Positions 8,206 through 17,714 of a stretch of 64,000 bases of DNA are shown here, one piece after another. The DNA comes from Alphaproteobacteria bacterium (GTDB taxonomy: Bacteria; Pseudomonadota; Alphaproteobacteria; CACIAM-22H2): the NCBI GenBank assembly GCA_016124335.1, contig WGNX01000003.1:376690-440689 (forward strand), written 5' to 3'. The notes under the pieces were generated by a model. The model made no database searches and had not been told where the DNA came from. It was given only the letters and a program-made list of their open reading frames with translations. Each line of letters starts with the position of its first letter. Positions within the stretch are counted from its first letter, which is position 1. The position numbers and the translations under genes are program-made.

Positions 8206-9608
8206 GCAACCTGCCCTCCGATCCCGCACTGGCCACACTCGTCGAAGCCGCCGACGCGATCGTCGCGCGGCAAATATCCGCCGTTGAACTCCTCGCCGCG
8301 TGCCTCAAGCGCATCGAAGCCTGGCAGCCGCGTCTCAACGCCTTCATCGCGCTCGAGGCGGACAAGGCGATGGACGCCGCGCGCAAGGCGGATGCGGGGC
8401 CCGCGAAAGGCACGCTGCATGGCGTGCCGCTGGCCCACAAGGACATGTACTATCGCAAGGGGCGTATCGCGACCTGCGGCTCGCGCATCCGCCGCGACTG
8501 GGTGGCCGACACGACGGCAACCGCCCTTTCGCGGCTCGACGCGGCCGGCGCCATCGATCTGGGCACGCTCAACCTTGCCGAATTCGCCTTCGGCCCCACG
8601 GGCCACAACTATCATTTCGGGCACTGCCGCAATCCGTGGAACACCGACCACATCACCGGCGGCTCGTCGGCGGGCACGGGTGCGGCAACCGCGGCACGCC
8701 TCATCTTCGGCGGTCTCGGCTCGGACACGGGCGGCTCGATCCGCATGCCGGCCTTCTGCAACGGCCTTGCGGGAATCAAGCCGACCTGGGGGCGCGTCAG
8801 CCGCCACGGCGCGATGACACTGTCGTGGACGATGGATACGGTCGGGCCGCTGGCGCGCACCGTGCGCGACTGCGCGCGGCTCTTTGCGGCAATCGCGGGG
8901 CCGGATGCCAACGACATCACCGCCGCCAGCGAAGCGGTTCCCGATTACGAGGGTGCTTGCGCGTTGCCGGCGAAGGGCCTGCGGATCGGCGTGGCCAGCG
9001 GCTATTTCGACGAGGACCTGCACCCGCAGGTCGCGCGGATGATCGATGCGGCGGTCGCGGTGTTCGAGCGTCTTGGCGTCTCGGTCACGCGCGTGAAGAT
9101 GCCGGATCTCGAGGCGGTCAATGCGGCCGGCTCGCTTGTCACGGCAGCCGAGGCGGCGGCCGCCCACCGCCCGTGGATCGAGACCCGGGTCGACGACTAT
9201 TCGCCGCAGGTCCGCGCGCGGCTGCTGCCCGGACTGACGATCCCGGCGGTTTCGTATCTCGACGCCCAGCGCGTGCGCGCGGCAACGCTGGCGCGCTTTC
9301 TTTCGGAAGTCTTCGACAAGTGCGACGCGGTGCTCGCCCCGGTCTGTGCGGTTCCCGTCCCCACGATCGCGGCAACCGACGTGGGCGACAGCCAGGCGAT
9401 GCCCGCCACGCTCGGCAAGCTCACGCGGCTTTCGCGGCCCTTCAACGCGATGGGGCTGCCGGCCCTGTCGGTACCGGCGGGGTTCGACGATCGCGGCCTG
9501 CCGCTGGGCCTTCAGCTTGCCGGCCGGCCGTTCGACGAAGCGACGCTGTTCACGCTGGGGGCGGCGTTCGAGCGCGAGACGCAAGTCTACCGGTCGGCAC
9601 CGGGCTGA
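8202..9608 (+). CDS. Amidase-signature family hydrolase (AtzE/GatA-like)
   Basis: A 468-residue amidase-signature enzyme with the Ser-cisSer-Lys triad: Lys in PLAHKDMYY (~80), cis-Ser in GSDTGGSIRMPA and nucleophile region GGSSAGTGAA. It hydrolyses a C-N amide bond; pairing with the AtzG-like protein suggests an AtzE-like enzyme acting on a carboxylated urea or biuret derivative or another small amide, but substrate is not determinable. No gatB/gatC neighbours, so it is unlikely to be the tRNA amidotransferase. Its last 59 bases overlap the 3' end of the convergent HutD-family gene. Confidence 0.87.
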   Translation: MSNLPSDPALATLVEAADAIVARQISAVELLAACLKRIEAWQPRLNAFIALEADKAMDAARKADAGPAKGTLHGVPLAHKDMYYRKGRIATCGSRIRRDWVADTTATALSRLDAAGAIDLGTLNLAEFAFGPTGHNYHFGHCRNPWNTDHITGGSSAGTGAATAARLIFGGLGSDTGGSIRMPAFCNGLAGIKPTWGRVSRHGAMTLSWTMDTVGPLARTVRDCARLFAAIAGPDANDITAASEAVPDYEGACALPAKGLRIGVASGYFDEDLHPQVARMIDAAVAVFERLGVSVTRVKMPDLEAVNAAGSLVTAAEAAAAHRPWIETRVDDYSPQVRARLLPGLTIPAVSYLDAQRVRAATLARFLSEVFDKCDAVLAPVCAVPVPTIAATDVGDSQAMPATLGKLTRLSRPFNAMGLPALSVPAGFDDRGLPLGLQLAGRPFDEATLFTLGAAFERETQVYRSAPG

Positions 9609-10167
9609 CGCTCGCGACAAGGCCAAGTCCGGCATGGACGACGGCGCGCGCCGCGCCTTCGATGCGCAGCGCGTGTCCGCCGGGAACGCGCACGGCCGTC
9701 GAACCGATCTCGGCATCGATGTCGCCCGACGGCGCATAGAGGAAATGGGTTCCCTCGCCCAGCGCTGCCGGACACGCGCCGTCGATCGCCGCAAGGCGGC
9801 CACCGAAGAAGCCGCGCCGGACGATGAGGTTGACGACGTCCACCGGACCGTCGTCGAGAACCGACACGATCTTCGCCTCGCCGGCAAACCGCACCGGCGA
9901 AAACGGCGCGCGCTCGTCGATCTCCGAGCCGTCGGCGCATCGCAGGCGCAGGCCCCGGCCGCGCACGACCGCCTGATGCCGGTCGAACCCGGTCATTTCG
10001 GAAAACGGACCCGGCACCGAAATCGACGTGAAGCCGAGCCGCCAGCGCATCGCCTCCCAGTCGTTTGCTGGTCCCGCATATTCGGCCGCGATGTCGGTCG
10101 TCACGCCGCCGCCGTTCTTCCACGGGAACGAGACGTATTCGGCGGGAGAAATCGGGATGATGCGCAT
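9550..10167 (-). CDS. HutD/Ves family cupin protein
   Basis: A 205-residue protein beginning MRIIPISPAEYVSFPWKNGG, the characteristic N-terminus of the HutD/Ves (DUF886) family, followed by WRLGFTSISVPGPFSEMTGFDR. The family is a bicupin fold often linked to histidine utilisation; its biochemical role is not established. No hut genes are nearby; instead it is divergent from pxpBCA and convergent with the amidase, both of which handle glutamate-related or amide nitrogen compounds. The C-terminal ~20 residues lie within the overlap with the amidase gene. Confidence 0.85.
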   Translation of the reverse strand: MRIIPISPAEYVSFPWKNGGGVTTDIAAEYAGPANDWEAMRWRLGFTSISVPGPFSEMTGFDRHQAVVRGRGLRLRCADGSEIDERAPFSPVRFAGEAKIVSVLDDGPVDVVNLIVRRGFFGGRLAAIDGACPAALGEGTHFLYAPSGDIDAEIGSTAVRVPGGHALRIEGAARAVVHAGLGLVASVSPVPTGRLASRARTPPPA

Positions 10168-10248
10168 GGCCCCGAGATTGCCCGAGAACGCGCCCGCGCG
10201 TCGAGCAGTGGACCGGGCGGCACGGAAGTGATTTTCTAGCCGGCTCAG

Positions 10249-10977
10249 ATGCAACTGCCCCCGACATTTCGGATCCTGCCCTGCGGCGATGCCGCGCTGA
10301 GCGTGGAATTCGGCCAGACGGTCGATCCGGCGGTCAACGCGCAGGTCCTGGGCCTCGACGCCGAGCTCGGCGCGCGGCCGCCGAAGGGTGTCATCGAGAC
10401 GGTGCCGACCTACCGGTCGCTGTTCGTCCAGTACGATCCGGTCGCCACCGGCTTCGAGGAACTTGCCGCCGAACTGAAGGCGCGCGCGGCGGCGGCGGCA
10501 CCGCTGGCGAAGAGCGCGAAGCGCTGGCGTATCCCGGTCGTCTATGGCGGCGAGCGGGGGCCCGATCTTGACGACGTCGCGCGCCGCCACGAGCTGACCA
10601 CGCGCGAAGTGATCCGCCGCCATTCGGCATGCGTCTACCGGATCTACATGATCGGGTTCACGCCGGGCTTCGCCTATCTCGGCGGGCTCGACCCCACGAT
10701 CGCGACGCCGCGACGCGACATGCCGCGCGCGCTCACGCCGGCCGGCGCCATCATGATCGGCGGCGTGCAGGCGTGCGTGCAGTGCCTGGCCGCCCCCAGC
10801 GGATGGCACATCCTCGGGCAGACGCCGGTGCGCAATTTCCAGCCGTCGCGCAAGCCGGTCTTCCTGATGGCGACCGGCGACGAGGTCGTCTTCGACGCGA
10901 TCGAGCCGCGCGAATGGGCCGCCCTGGCGCGCGCGGCCGAACGCGGCGAGCCGGTCGCCGAACGGGTGCCGGCATGA
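10249..10977 (+). CDS. pxpB: 5-oxoprolinase subunit PxpB (KipI family)
   Basis: A 242-residue KipI/PxpB protein. In E. coli and B. subtilis PxpB, PxpC and PxpA together hydrolyse 5-oxoproline (pyroglutamate) to glutamate with ATP. Family landmarks: ILPCGDAALSVEFG at the start, VETVPTYRSLFVQYDP region, the PVVYGGERGPDLDDVA segment, and YMIGFTPGFAYLGGLDP, with PAGAIMIGGVQ and PSGWHILGQTP later. The stop overlaps the pxpC start (ATGA), consistent with the PxpB-PxpC complex. Confidence 0.95.
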   Translation: MQLPPTFRILPCGDAALSVEFGQTVDPAVNAQVLGLDAELGARPPKGVIETVPTYRSLFVQYDPVATGFEELAAELKARAAAAAPLAKSAKRWRIPVVYGGERGPDLDDVARRHELTTREVIRRHSACVYRIYMIGFTPGFAYLGGLDPTIATPRRDMPRALTPAGAIMIGGVQACVQCLAAPSGWHILGQTPVRNFQPSRKPVFLMATGDEVVFDAIEPREWAALARAAERGEPVAERVPA

Positions 10978-12002
10978 GCCGGCTGGTCGTGGGAAATGTC
11001 GGGCCGGCGACGTCGGTGCAGGATGCCGGGCGCGTGGGCGTCCTGCGCCACGGGCTTTCATCGGCCGGTGCCATGGACCGGTTTTCGCTGGCGGCGGCAA
11101 ACGCGCTTGTCGGCCAGCCGGGCCCTGCGGCGGCGATCGAGATCGGGCCGTTCGGCGCCAGATTCACGGCGGCCGACGGCGCCGTCCGGCTTTCGCTTTA
11201 CGGCGCGGCGCGCGAAGCGACGATCGACGCGGCGGCTGTGCCGCTTTCGCGCAGCTTCGTTCTGCAGGCCGGCGCGCGGCTTGCACTGGGGCCGGCCCGC
11301 GACGGCGTTTTCACCTATATAGGTATCGAAGGCGGCATCGCCGGCACGCCCGTTTTCGGAAGCCTGTCCGTCCATGCCCGCGCAGGTATCGGCAGCCCGA
11401 TCGCGCGGCCGCTTGCCGCCGGCGACAGCCTCGACGTGCCGCCCGCAAGCGAACGGCATGACCTTGCCCTACCCCCCCGGACGCCGGAACAAGGCCCCAT
11501 TCGCATCGTCCTCGGCCCGCAGGACGACTATTTCGATCCCGGCGAAATCGCGCGTTTCCTTGCCGCCGAATGGCGCATCGCACCGGAATCCGACCGCATG
11601 GGCTACAGGCTCGCCGGCCCGAAGATCGCGGCCGCGCGCGGCTACAACATCGTCTCCGACGGCATCGCGAACGGCCAAATCCAGATCCCCGGCTCGGGCC
11701 AGCCGCTCGTCCTCCTCGCCGATCGCGGCACGACCGGCGGCTACCCCAAGATCGGCGCGATCATCTCGGCCGATCTCGGCCGCTTCGCCCAGTCGCCGGT
11801 CGGCGCCAGCCTGCGGTTCGCGGCACTCGACATCCGCGCCGCACAGGCCGCGACCCGCGCATGGCGCGCCGCACTCGACGGCCTGCCCGCACGCACCTGG
11901 AAGCTTTCTTCCGGCGCGCCGTCGAGCGAAGCTCTGCTTGCCGAAAATCTGGCCGGCGGCGCGATAAACGCGCTGGACACCGATACCTGGTCGCACAGCT
12001 GA
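10974..12002 (+). CDS. pxpC: 5-oxoprolinase subunit PxpC (KipA family)
   Basis: A 342-residue biotin-dependent-carboxyltransferase-like (KipA) subunit that partners with PxpB. It starts MSRLVVGNVGPATSVQDAGR; further landmarks are SAGAMDRFSLAAANALVG, AIEIGPFG, RIVLGPQDDYF, the SDRMGYRLAGP segment and GYPKIGAIISADLGRFAQ. Length is typical. ATG 10974 overlaps the pxpB stop; pxpA follows 12 bases after this gene. Confidence 0.95.
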   Translation: MSRLVVGNVGPATSVQDAGRVGVLRHGLSSAGAMDRFSLAAANALVGQPGPAAAIEIGPFGARFTAADGAVRLSLYGAAREATIDAAAVPLSRSFVLQAGARLALGPARDGVFTYIGIEGGIAGTPVFGSLSVHARAGIGSPIARPLAAGDSLDVPPASERHDLALPPRTPEQGPIRIVLGPQDDYFDPGEIARFLAAEWRIAPESDRMGYRLAGPKIAAARGYNIVSDGIANGQIQIPGSGQPLVLLADRGTTGGYPKIGAIISADLGRFAQSPVGASLRFAALDIRAAQAATRAWRAALDGLPARTWKLSSGAPSSEALLAENLAGGAINALDTDTWSHS

Positions 12003-12014
12003 TGGAATGACGCG

Positions 12015-12779
12015 ATGATCAAAGTCGATCTGAACAGCGATCTTGGCGAGAGCTTCGGCCCCTGGAACATGGGGGACGACGCGGCGATGCTCGATCTCGT
12101 GACAAGCGCCAATGTCGCCTGCGGGTTCCATGCCGGCGATCCCGAAATCATGTTCCGCACGGCCGAGCGCGCGAAAGCGCGCGGCGTCGCGATCGGCGCG
12201 CATCCGGGCTTCCACGACCTGCAGGGCTTCGGCCGGCGACCGATCCAGGGGCTCACGGCCCGCGAGATCGAGACGATGGTCGCCTATCAGATCGGGGCGC
12301 TTCAGGCCGTCGCGACGACGGCCGGCCACCGTGTCACCCACGTCAAGGCGCACGGCGCGCTGTCGAACATGGCCATGACCGACGACGGCATGGCGGCGTC
12401 CCTCGCGCGCGCGATCCGCGCCGTCGACCCGTCGCTGACGTTCGTCGTGATCCCGCTGACGGCGCTCGAGCGGGCGGGCGAAGCCGCAAACCTGAAGCTC
12501 GCGCGCGAGATCTATGCCGACCGTGCGTATGAAGACGACGGGACGCTGGTCTCGCGCCGCAAGCCGGGGGCCGTCCTGCACGACCCCGATGCGGTCGCGG
12601 CACGGGTTCTCGACATGGTCCGCGAAAAGGCGATCGTCAGCGTGAACGGCCGGAAGCTGCCGCTGGCAATTGATACTGTTTGCATCCACGGGGATTCGCC
12701 CGGCGCCGTCGCCATGGCCCGGGCGGTCCGCGCGAAGCTGGAAAGTGCGGCAATAGCCATCGCCCCCTTCGCCGCCTGA
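12015..12779 (+). CDS. pxpA: 5-oxoprolinase subunit PxpA (LamB/YcsF family)
   Basis: A 254-residue PxpA. The N-terminal [30 protein letters not shown] and [15 protein letters not shown] motifs are diagnostic of LamB/YcsF proteins, as are [10 protein letters not shown] and [12 protein letters not shown] further on. It supplies the phosphorylation/hydrolysis half of the 5-oxoprolinase with PxpBC. Order pxpB-pxpC-pxpA on one strand with tight spacing indicates one operon. Confidence 0.95.
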   Translation: MIKVDLNSDLGESFGPWNMGDDAAMLDLVTSANVACGFHAGDPEIMFRTAERAKARGVAIGAHPGFHDLQGFGRRPIQGLTAREIETMVAYQIGALQAVATTAGHRVTHVKAHGALSNMAMTDDGMAASLARAIRAVDPSLTFVVIPLTALERAGEAANLKLAREIYADRAYEDDGTLVSRRKPGAVLHDPDAVAARVLDMVREKAIVSVNGRKLPLAIDTVCIHGDSPGAVAMARAVRAKLESAAIAIAPFAA

Positions 12780-12853
12780 GGCTGGGCCTTGCGCGGCGCC
12801 GGCCAGCCGCTATTGTGCCGGAATCCGGTTTACGCACAGGACGGAGGCCCCCC

Positions 12854-13516
12854 ATGACGCTTCGCATCAATGCCGTCGCGCCCGATTTCGAGGCGACCAC
12901 GACGCAAGGCAAGATCCGGTTCCACGAGTGGATCGGCGACGGATGGGCAATCCTGTTTTCCCATCCCAAGGACTTCACCCCGGTCTGCACGACCGAACTT
13001 GGCTACATGGCCAAGCTGAAGCCGGAATTCGACAAGCGCAACGTCAAGATCATCGGCCTCAGCGTCGACCCGGTCGACAACCATTCCCGGTGGGCAAAGG
13101 ACATCGAGGAGACGCAAGGCGCTGCGGTCACCTATCCGATGATCGGGGACCCGGAGCTGAAGGTCGCCAAGCTCTATGACATGCTGCCCGAGGCGGCCGG
13201 ATCGACCGCCGACGGCCGGACCGCGGCTGACAACGCGACGGTGCGCACCGTATTCATCATCGGGCCGGACAAGAAGATCAAGGCGATGCTCGTCTACCCG
13301 ATGACCACCGGGCGGAATTTCGACGAGGTGCTGCGGATGGTCGACTCGATCCAGCTGACCGCGAAGCATTCGGTCGCCACGCCGGTCAACTGGAAGAACG
13401 GCGAGGACGTGATCATCTCTGGCTCGGTCAACGACGAGCAGGCGAAGATAAAGTTCCCCGGCGGCTGGAAGGCGCCGAAGCCCTATCTGCGGATCGTTCC
13501 GCAGCCCAAGGGCTGA
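12854..13516 (+). CDS. 1-Cys peroxiredoxin (Prx6 type)
   Basis: A 220-residue thiol peroxidase. The active site FTPVCTTE (Cys45) is the Prx6 variant, and this is the only cysteine in the protein, so resolution must come from an external thiol. The C-terminal extension (VNWKNGEDVIISGSV, FPGGWKAPKPYLRIV) is typical of the family. GGAGG seven bases before ATG 12854 supports the start. It is 75 bases downstream of pxpA and 22 bases upstream of a thiol dioxygenase-like gene, which suggests a link to thiol or peroxide handling. Confidence 0.93.
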   Translation: MTLRINAVAPDFEATTTQGKIRFHEWIGDGWAILFSHPKDFTPVCTTELGYMAKLKPEFDKRNVKIIGLSVDPVDNHSRWAKDIEETQGAAVTYPMIGDPELKVAKLYDMLPEAAGSTADGRTAADNATVRTVFIIGPDKKIKAMLVYPMTTGRNFDEVLRMVDSIQLTAKHSVATPVNWKNGEDVIISGSVNDEQAKIKFPGGWKAPKPYLRIVPQPKG

Positions 13517-13538
13517 GCCCGCACAGGCTGGCCAGGCA

Positions 13539-14111
13539 ATGCAGAGCGATCTCGCCCGTTTCGTCGAGGGCTGTCAGGCGATCGTCGCGCGCGAGTCCGA
13601 CGTGGCCGCGCGCGTCGATGCCATCGCACCCTTGATGCAGAAACTGACGCAGAAGGCCGATGCGTTTCTCGAGCCGGCGCATCTTCAATCCGACCCGACG
13701 CACTATCGGCGCAACGCGATCTATTTCTGCCCGAACGAGACACTCTCCCTTTTTTCGATCGTGTGGCTTCCCGGCCAGTGGACGCCGGTGCACGACCACG
13801 GCAGCTGGGGCGTCGTGGGTGTCGTGCGCGGAAATCTGGAAGAACGCGCCTACATGTGCCCGACCGGCGAAATCTGCAGCAACGATGGCATCGTCCTGCG
13901 GCGCGGGGGCGTCGTTCTCCTCAATCCGGGCGCGGTCACAAGTTTTGTACCCAATCCCGATCACATCCACGTGACCGGGGTCGACGCCGCGGCGGAGCCT
14001 TGCGTCAGCCTCCACCTCTACGGCCGCAACATGAACTCGTTCCACATCTACGATCTGGCCGCCGGCACGAGGCGCCTGATCGATGTGCCGCATCACGCGG
14101 TGAATCAGTAG
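13539..14111 (+). CDS. Cysteine dioxygenase-type thiol dioxygenase (cupin)
   Basis: A 190-residue single-cupin protein. The iron-binding loop VHDHGSWGVVGVVRGNLEER and later HIHVTGVDA / SLHLYGRNM (third His) match the cysteine dioxygenase/3-mercaptopropionate dioxygenase family, which oxidises a thiol to a sulfinate using O2 and Fe(II). Which thiol is used cannot be told. Placed directly after the 1-Cys peroxiredoxin, probably co-transcribed. Confidence 0.83.
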   Translation: MQSDLARFVEGCQAIVARESDVAARVDAIAPLMQKLTQKADAFLEPAHLQSDPTHYRRNAIYFCPNETLSLFSIVWLPGQWTPVHDHGSWGVVGVVRGNLEERAYMCPTGEICSNDGIVLRRGGVVLLNPGAVTSFVPNPDHIHVTGVDAAAEPCVSLHLYGRNMNSFHIYDLAAGTRRLIDVPHHAVNQ

Positions 14112-14301
14112 AATTTTTATTGCGCTACGATTGCATTCTAGTCGCCATCAAGCGCGGGCGTAAATCCATAAGGGCAATAGCTGAATTCAACACATGCAAT
14201 AATTGTTTGTATTTCACTAAAAACGCAATCTTTCGGATACATTTTGACGTCCCCGCCATTCGACCATAATGCTTGCGCAGCGCCTCAGAGGAGCTTGCGC
14301 C

Positions 14302-16260
14302 ATGTTCTTGCGCCTATCGAGCCTTCCCGTTCGCATCAATCTGCTTTTCCTGGCATCGATCTCCGTCATCGGATTTGCGGTCATCGGCGCCGCCGCATTC
14401 TACCAATCAATGCTGCACGACCGGGCAACCACGATGCGCAACGCCGGGCTCGAACGCCTGTCGGCGATGCGCAATCTCGAGGACGCACTCTCCGACGTGC
14501 GCCGCGATCAGCGGGACTATCTGCTGCGCCGCGACACCGCCATTGCCCGCCGCGTCACCGTGGCCGCGCGCAATGCGCGCAGCGCGATCGACCAGGTCGG
14601 GGTCGATCCGGCAGCGCCGCACGCCTCTGCCGCCAAGGAACTTGCGACCGCCCTTGACCGTTACATCAAGGCTTTCGACCAGCTTCTGTCGATCTACCGC
14701 CGGCTTGGCCTGAACGAGCAGGAAGGCGCGCAAGGGCGCATGCGGACAGCGATCCACGATGCGGAAGCCGCTATCAATGAGATCGGAAACGACAAGATCG
14801 TCGTTTCGATGCTCCGGCTGCGCCGCCACGAGAAAGATTTCCAGCTGCGCGAATCGCGTTCGTACGCCGAAGCGCACGCGAAGGAACTGGAGAACATCGA
14901 GAAACTTCTGAAGGCCGCCGATCTGCCCGCCGAGAAGCGCGAGACACTCCTGGGCCTTACCAAGGCGTATGCCGATTCGTTCGCGGCCGTCGTCGCCGCA
15001 ACGGTCGAGCGGAACACGAAGATTGCAGAGCTTGACGGCATCGCCCGCGGCGTCGATCCGCTGGTGGCCGAGATCCGGGAAGGCGAGAAAGGAACTGCGG
15101 ACGCCGAGAATGCGCGGATCGATTCCGAGCTTGAAGCGGCAACGCGCGTGATGTGGGCGACCATCGGCACGACGCTTGTTGCCGTCCTGCTCGCGAGCCT
15201 TTTCGTAAGCCGCTCGATCGCACGGCCGATCGGTGCCCTGACGCGGCAGATGGATCGCCTCGGCCATGGCGAGACGGAGATCGAGATCGACACGCGCGGG
15301 CGCGGCGAAGTTGCCGAAATGGGCCGAAGCCTGCTGATTTTCCGCGACAATCTCGTCGAACAGCGTCGCCTGGAGGTGGCCGCGGCCGAACAGCGCGAGA
15401 CGGAGATGCGGCGCGCCAAGCGCGTTGCCGAAATCGCCGACAGCTTCCAGTCCGACGTCGTCCAGATTCTCGAAACGACCGCCCAGACGACGGCGGAGCT
15501 TGAGGCAACCGCGAAGGATCTCGGCCGGATTGCCGAGAACGCCCGCGAAATGTCGACCGGTGCCGCGGCAGGTGCAAACGAGGCGTCAACGAACGTGCAG
15601 ACCGTCGCCTCGGCCGCCGAGGAACTGACGGCCTCGATCCGCGAGATATCGCGTCAGGTCACCGCATCGAGCGAAAGCGCCACCCGCACGCGCTCGCTTG
15701 CGGAAGCCAGCGAAACGCGCGTGCGCGAACTCGAGGACGTCGCCCAACGGATCGGGGATGTCATCAAGCTCATCAATTCGATCGCCGGCCAGACCAACCT
15801 GCTCGCCCTGAACGCGACCATCGAGGCGGCCCGCGCCGGCGATGCCGGTCGCGGATTTGCGGTCGTCGCAAACGAAGTCAAGGCGCTCGCCGCGCAGACG
15901 GCGAAGGCGACCGAGGAAATCGGCGCGCAGATCGCCGCGATCCAGGAGCGGACGGGCGGGGTTGCGGGCGCGATCGGCGAAATCGGCGGTGCTATCCGCT
16001 CGATCACCGAAATGACGTCGAGCGTTGCCTCCGCCATCGAGGAGCAGACGGCGGCAACGCAGGAAATCGGGCGGAATGTCGGCCAGGCGGCTTCGGGTGT
16101 CGAAGACACGAACCGCGCGATCGCCGGCGTGCGAACGGCATCCGAAGAAACCGGCGTTGCCTCGAATGCCGTTCTGGAAGCGGCCAGCCGCGTCTCCACG
16201 CAGGCCGAAAGCCTCGGTGCGCGCGTGCGGGCATTCCTGTCCGAGGTCAGATCGGCCTGA
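14302..16260 (+). CDS. Methyl-accepting chemotaxis protein, transmembrane
   Basis: A 652-residue chemoreceptor. A short N-terminus leads into TM1 ([21 protein letters not shown], ~11-33); a ~250-residue all-helical periplasmic domain, possibly of the helical bimodular type, precedes TM2 ([17 protein letters not shown], ~285-302). HAMP follows ([20 protein letters not shown]), then the signalling domain with hairpin tip [20 protein letters not shown] prefer ATG 14302 because AGAGGAG is eight bases upstream; an in-frame ATG at 14269 is the alternative. The 190 bases before it (14112-14301) are unusually A+T-rich and probably carry its promoter. It would signal through a CheA/CheW array such as the one encoded at the left end. 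Confidence 0.93.
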   Translation: MFLRLSSLPVRINLLFLASISVIGFAVIGAAAFYQSMLHDRATTMRNAGLERLSAMRNLEDALSDVRRDQRDYLLRRDTAIARRVTVAARNARSAIDQVGVDPAAPHASAAKELATALDRYIKAFDQLLSIYRRLGLNEQEGAQGRMRTAIHDAEAAINEIGNDKIVVSMLRLRRHEKDFQLRESRSYAEAHAKELENIEKLLKAADLPAEKRETLLGLTKAYADSFAAVVAATVERNTKIAELDGIARGVDPLVAEIREGEKGTADAENARIDSELEAATRVMWATIGTTLVAVLLASLFVSRSIARPIGALTRQMDRLGHGETEIEIDTRGRGEVAEMGRSLLIFRDNLVEQRRLEVAAAEQRETEMRRAKRVAEIADSFQSDVVQILETTAQTTAELEATAKDLGRIAENAREMSTGAAAGANEASTNVQTVASAAEELTASIREISRQVTASSESATRTRSLAEASETRVRELEDVAQRIGDVIKLINSIAGQTNLLALNATIEAARAGDAGRGFAVVANEVKALAAQTAKATEEIGAQIAAIQERTGGVAGAIGEIGGAIRSITEMTSSVASAIEEQTAATQEIGRNVGQAASGVEDTNRAIAGVRTASEETGVASNAVLEAASRVSTQAESLGARVRAFLSEVRSA

Positions 16261-16269
16261 ACGCGCGCC

Positions 16270-16650
16270 TTACTTCAGGGTCTGGAGATAGGCGATCAGG
16301 TTCGCGCGGTCGGCGTCGTTCTTCAGGCCGGCATAGGCCATCGTCGTGCCGGGCATGAAGCCGCGCGGGTCCTTGAGATAGACATCCAGCTTGTCCGGCG
16401 TCCATGCCAGATCGGCCGGGCGCTTGGCGCTCGAATAACGGAAACCCTCGACCGAGGCCGCCTTGCGGCCCACGACGCCGTGCAGCGTCGGGCCAAGCTT
16501 GCGCGGGCCATCGACCGTCGGGTTGTGGCAGGTCGAGCAGACTTTCTTGAAGACGCTCTCGCCGGCCGCTGCGTCCTGCGCATGCGCCGGAAGCGACGCG
16601 AGCACGGTGACGGCGGCGAAAAGTGCGGAGATAACAATGCGCTGTTTCAC
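16270..16650 (-). CDS. Class I c-type cytochrome, periplasmic
   Basis: A 126-residue protein with a Sec signal peptide (cleavage likely after PAHA, ~24) and a single heme motif CSTCH. The axial Met is probably in FMPGTTMAYAGL, and the C-terminal RANLIAYLQTLK helix is typical of cytochrome c550/c2-like proteins (FixP/CycM-like soluble domain). It would carry electrons in the periplasm. The gene is convergent with the chemoreceptor (9-base gap) and stands apart from the ABC operon upstream. Confidence 0.92.
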   Translation of the reverse strand: MKQRIVISALFAAVTVLASLPAHAQDAAAGESVFKKVCSTCHNPTVDGPRKLGPTLHGVVGRKAASVEGFRYSSAKRPADLAWTPDKLDVYLKDPRGFMPGTTMAYAGLKNDADRANLIAYLQTLK

Positions 16651-16727
16651 GGCTGCAATACTCCAATCGGAGGGGACTGATCGATAACGGCCTCAGGGGC
16701 GAAAACTATTCCCGGCCTTCGGTCAAA

Positions 16728-17714
16728 TCAACCCTCCGCCGAAGCGGCCACCGCATCGAGCCTGCGACACTCCGCCTCATGGCCCGCGTCGATCCGCACG
16801 ATATCCGGCCGTCTCGAAACGCATTCCGCGTCGGCAAACCGGCATCTCGGCGCGAAGGCGCAACCGTCGGGAACTTTGGCCAGATCTGGCGGCGCGCCGG
16901 GAATCGCGTCGAGGCGCCGGCCGCGCATTGCGCCGTGGACCGTCGAGGCAAGCAGACCGCGCGGATAAGGATGCGCCGCCGCCCGGATGAGATCGCGGGC
17001 CGATCCGCGTTCGACGATCCGGCCCGCGTACATCACGGCCAGCCGGTCCGAGACTTCCACGGCAACGCCGATGTCGTGCGTCACGAAGATGACGCCCATC
17101 CCGAATTCCTTCTGCAACTCGCGCAGCAGCAGAAGGATCTGGATCTGGACGGTGGCGTCGAGCGCCGTGGTCGGCTCGTCGGCCAGCAGCAGCTTCGGCC
17201 GGCACGCCAGCGCCAGTGCGATCATCGCGCGCTGGCGCATCCCGCCGGACATTTCATGCGGATAGGCATCCAGACGCCGTTTGGCCGAAGGGATCCGGAC
17301 CCGGTCGAGCATTTCCAGTGCCCGTGCGCGTGCCGCCGTCCGGTCGGCATTCTCGTGGCGCCGCACAGCCTCGGCAATCTGCTCGCCGATCGTGAAGACC
17401 GGATCGAAGGCCAGCATCGGCTCCTGGAAGATCATCGAGACGACCGAGCCGCGATAGGCCCGCAAGGCCGATCCGCCCAGCGCCATCACGTCCTGGCCCG
17501 CCACGGCCATCCGCCCGGACATCGTCGTGCGCGCTTCCGGCAGAAGTCGGAGGAGCGCCTTCAGCGTCACCGATTTTCCCGAACCCGACTCGCCGAGAAG
17601 CCCCACGACTTCGCCGGGCATCAGCGACAGGTCGACCCCGTTCACGGCATGCACCGTCCGCTCTGCCGTGCGGAAGCGGACGCGGAGATCCTCGATCCGG
17701 ACGAGCGGCGTCAA
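16728..17714 (-). CDS. Peptide-type ABC transporter ATPase (OppD/DppD-like)
   Basis: A 328-residue nucleotide-binding subunit: Walker A GESGSGKS, signature MSGGMRQR, Walker B LLLADEPTTALD, switch His in VTHDIG, and the C-terminal CAFAPRCRFADAEC cysteine motif typical of oligopeptide ATPases (a possible Fe-S site). The start is uncertain: a TTG at 17714 overlaps the upstream stop (TTGA) and gives the usual short leader before VRIEDLRVRF; an ATG at 17765 would overlap the upstream gene by 55 bases. Last gene of a five-gene transporter operon. Confidence 0.9.
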   Translation of the reverse strand: MTPLVRIEDLRVRFRTAERTVHAVNGVDLSLMPGEVVGLLGESGSGKSVTLKALLRLLPEARTTMSGRMAVAGQDVMALGGSALRAYRGSVVSMIFQEPMLAFDPVFTIGEQIAEAVRRHENADRTAARARALEMLDRVRIPSAKRRLDAYPHEMSGGMRQRAMIALALACRPKLLLADEPTTALDATVQIQILLLLRELQKEFGMGVIFVTHDIGVAVEVSDRLAVMYAGRIVERGSARDLIRAAAHPYPRGLLASTVHGAMRGRRLDAIPGAPPDLAKVPDGCAFAPRCRFADAECVSRRPDIVRIDAGHEAECRRLDAVAASAEG

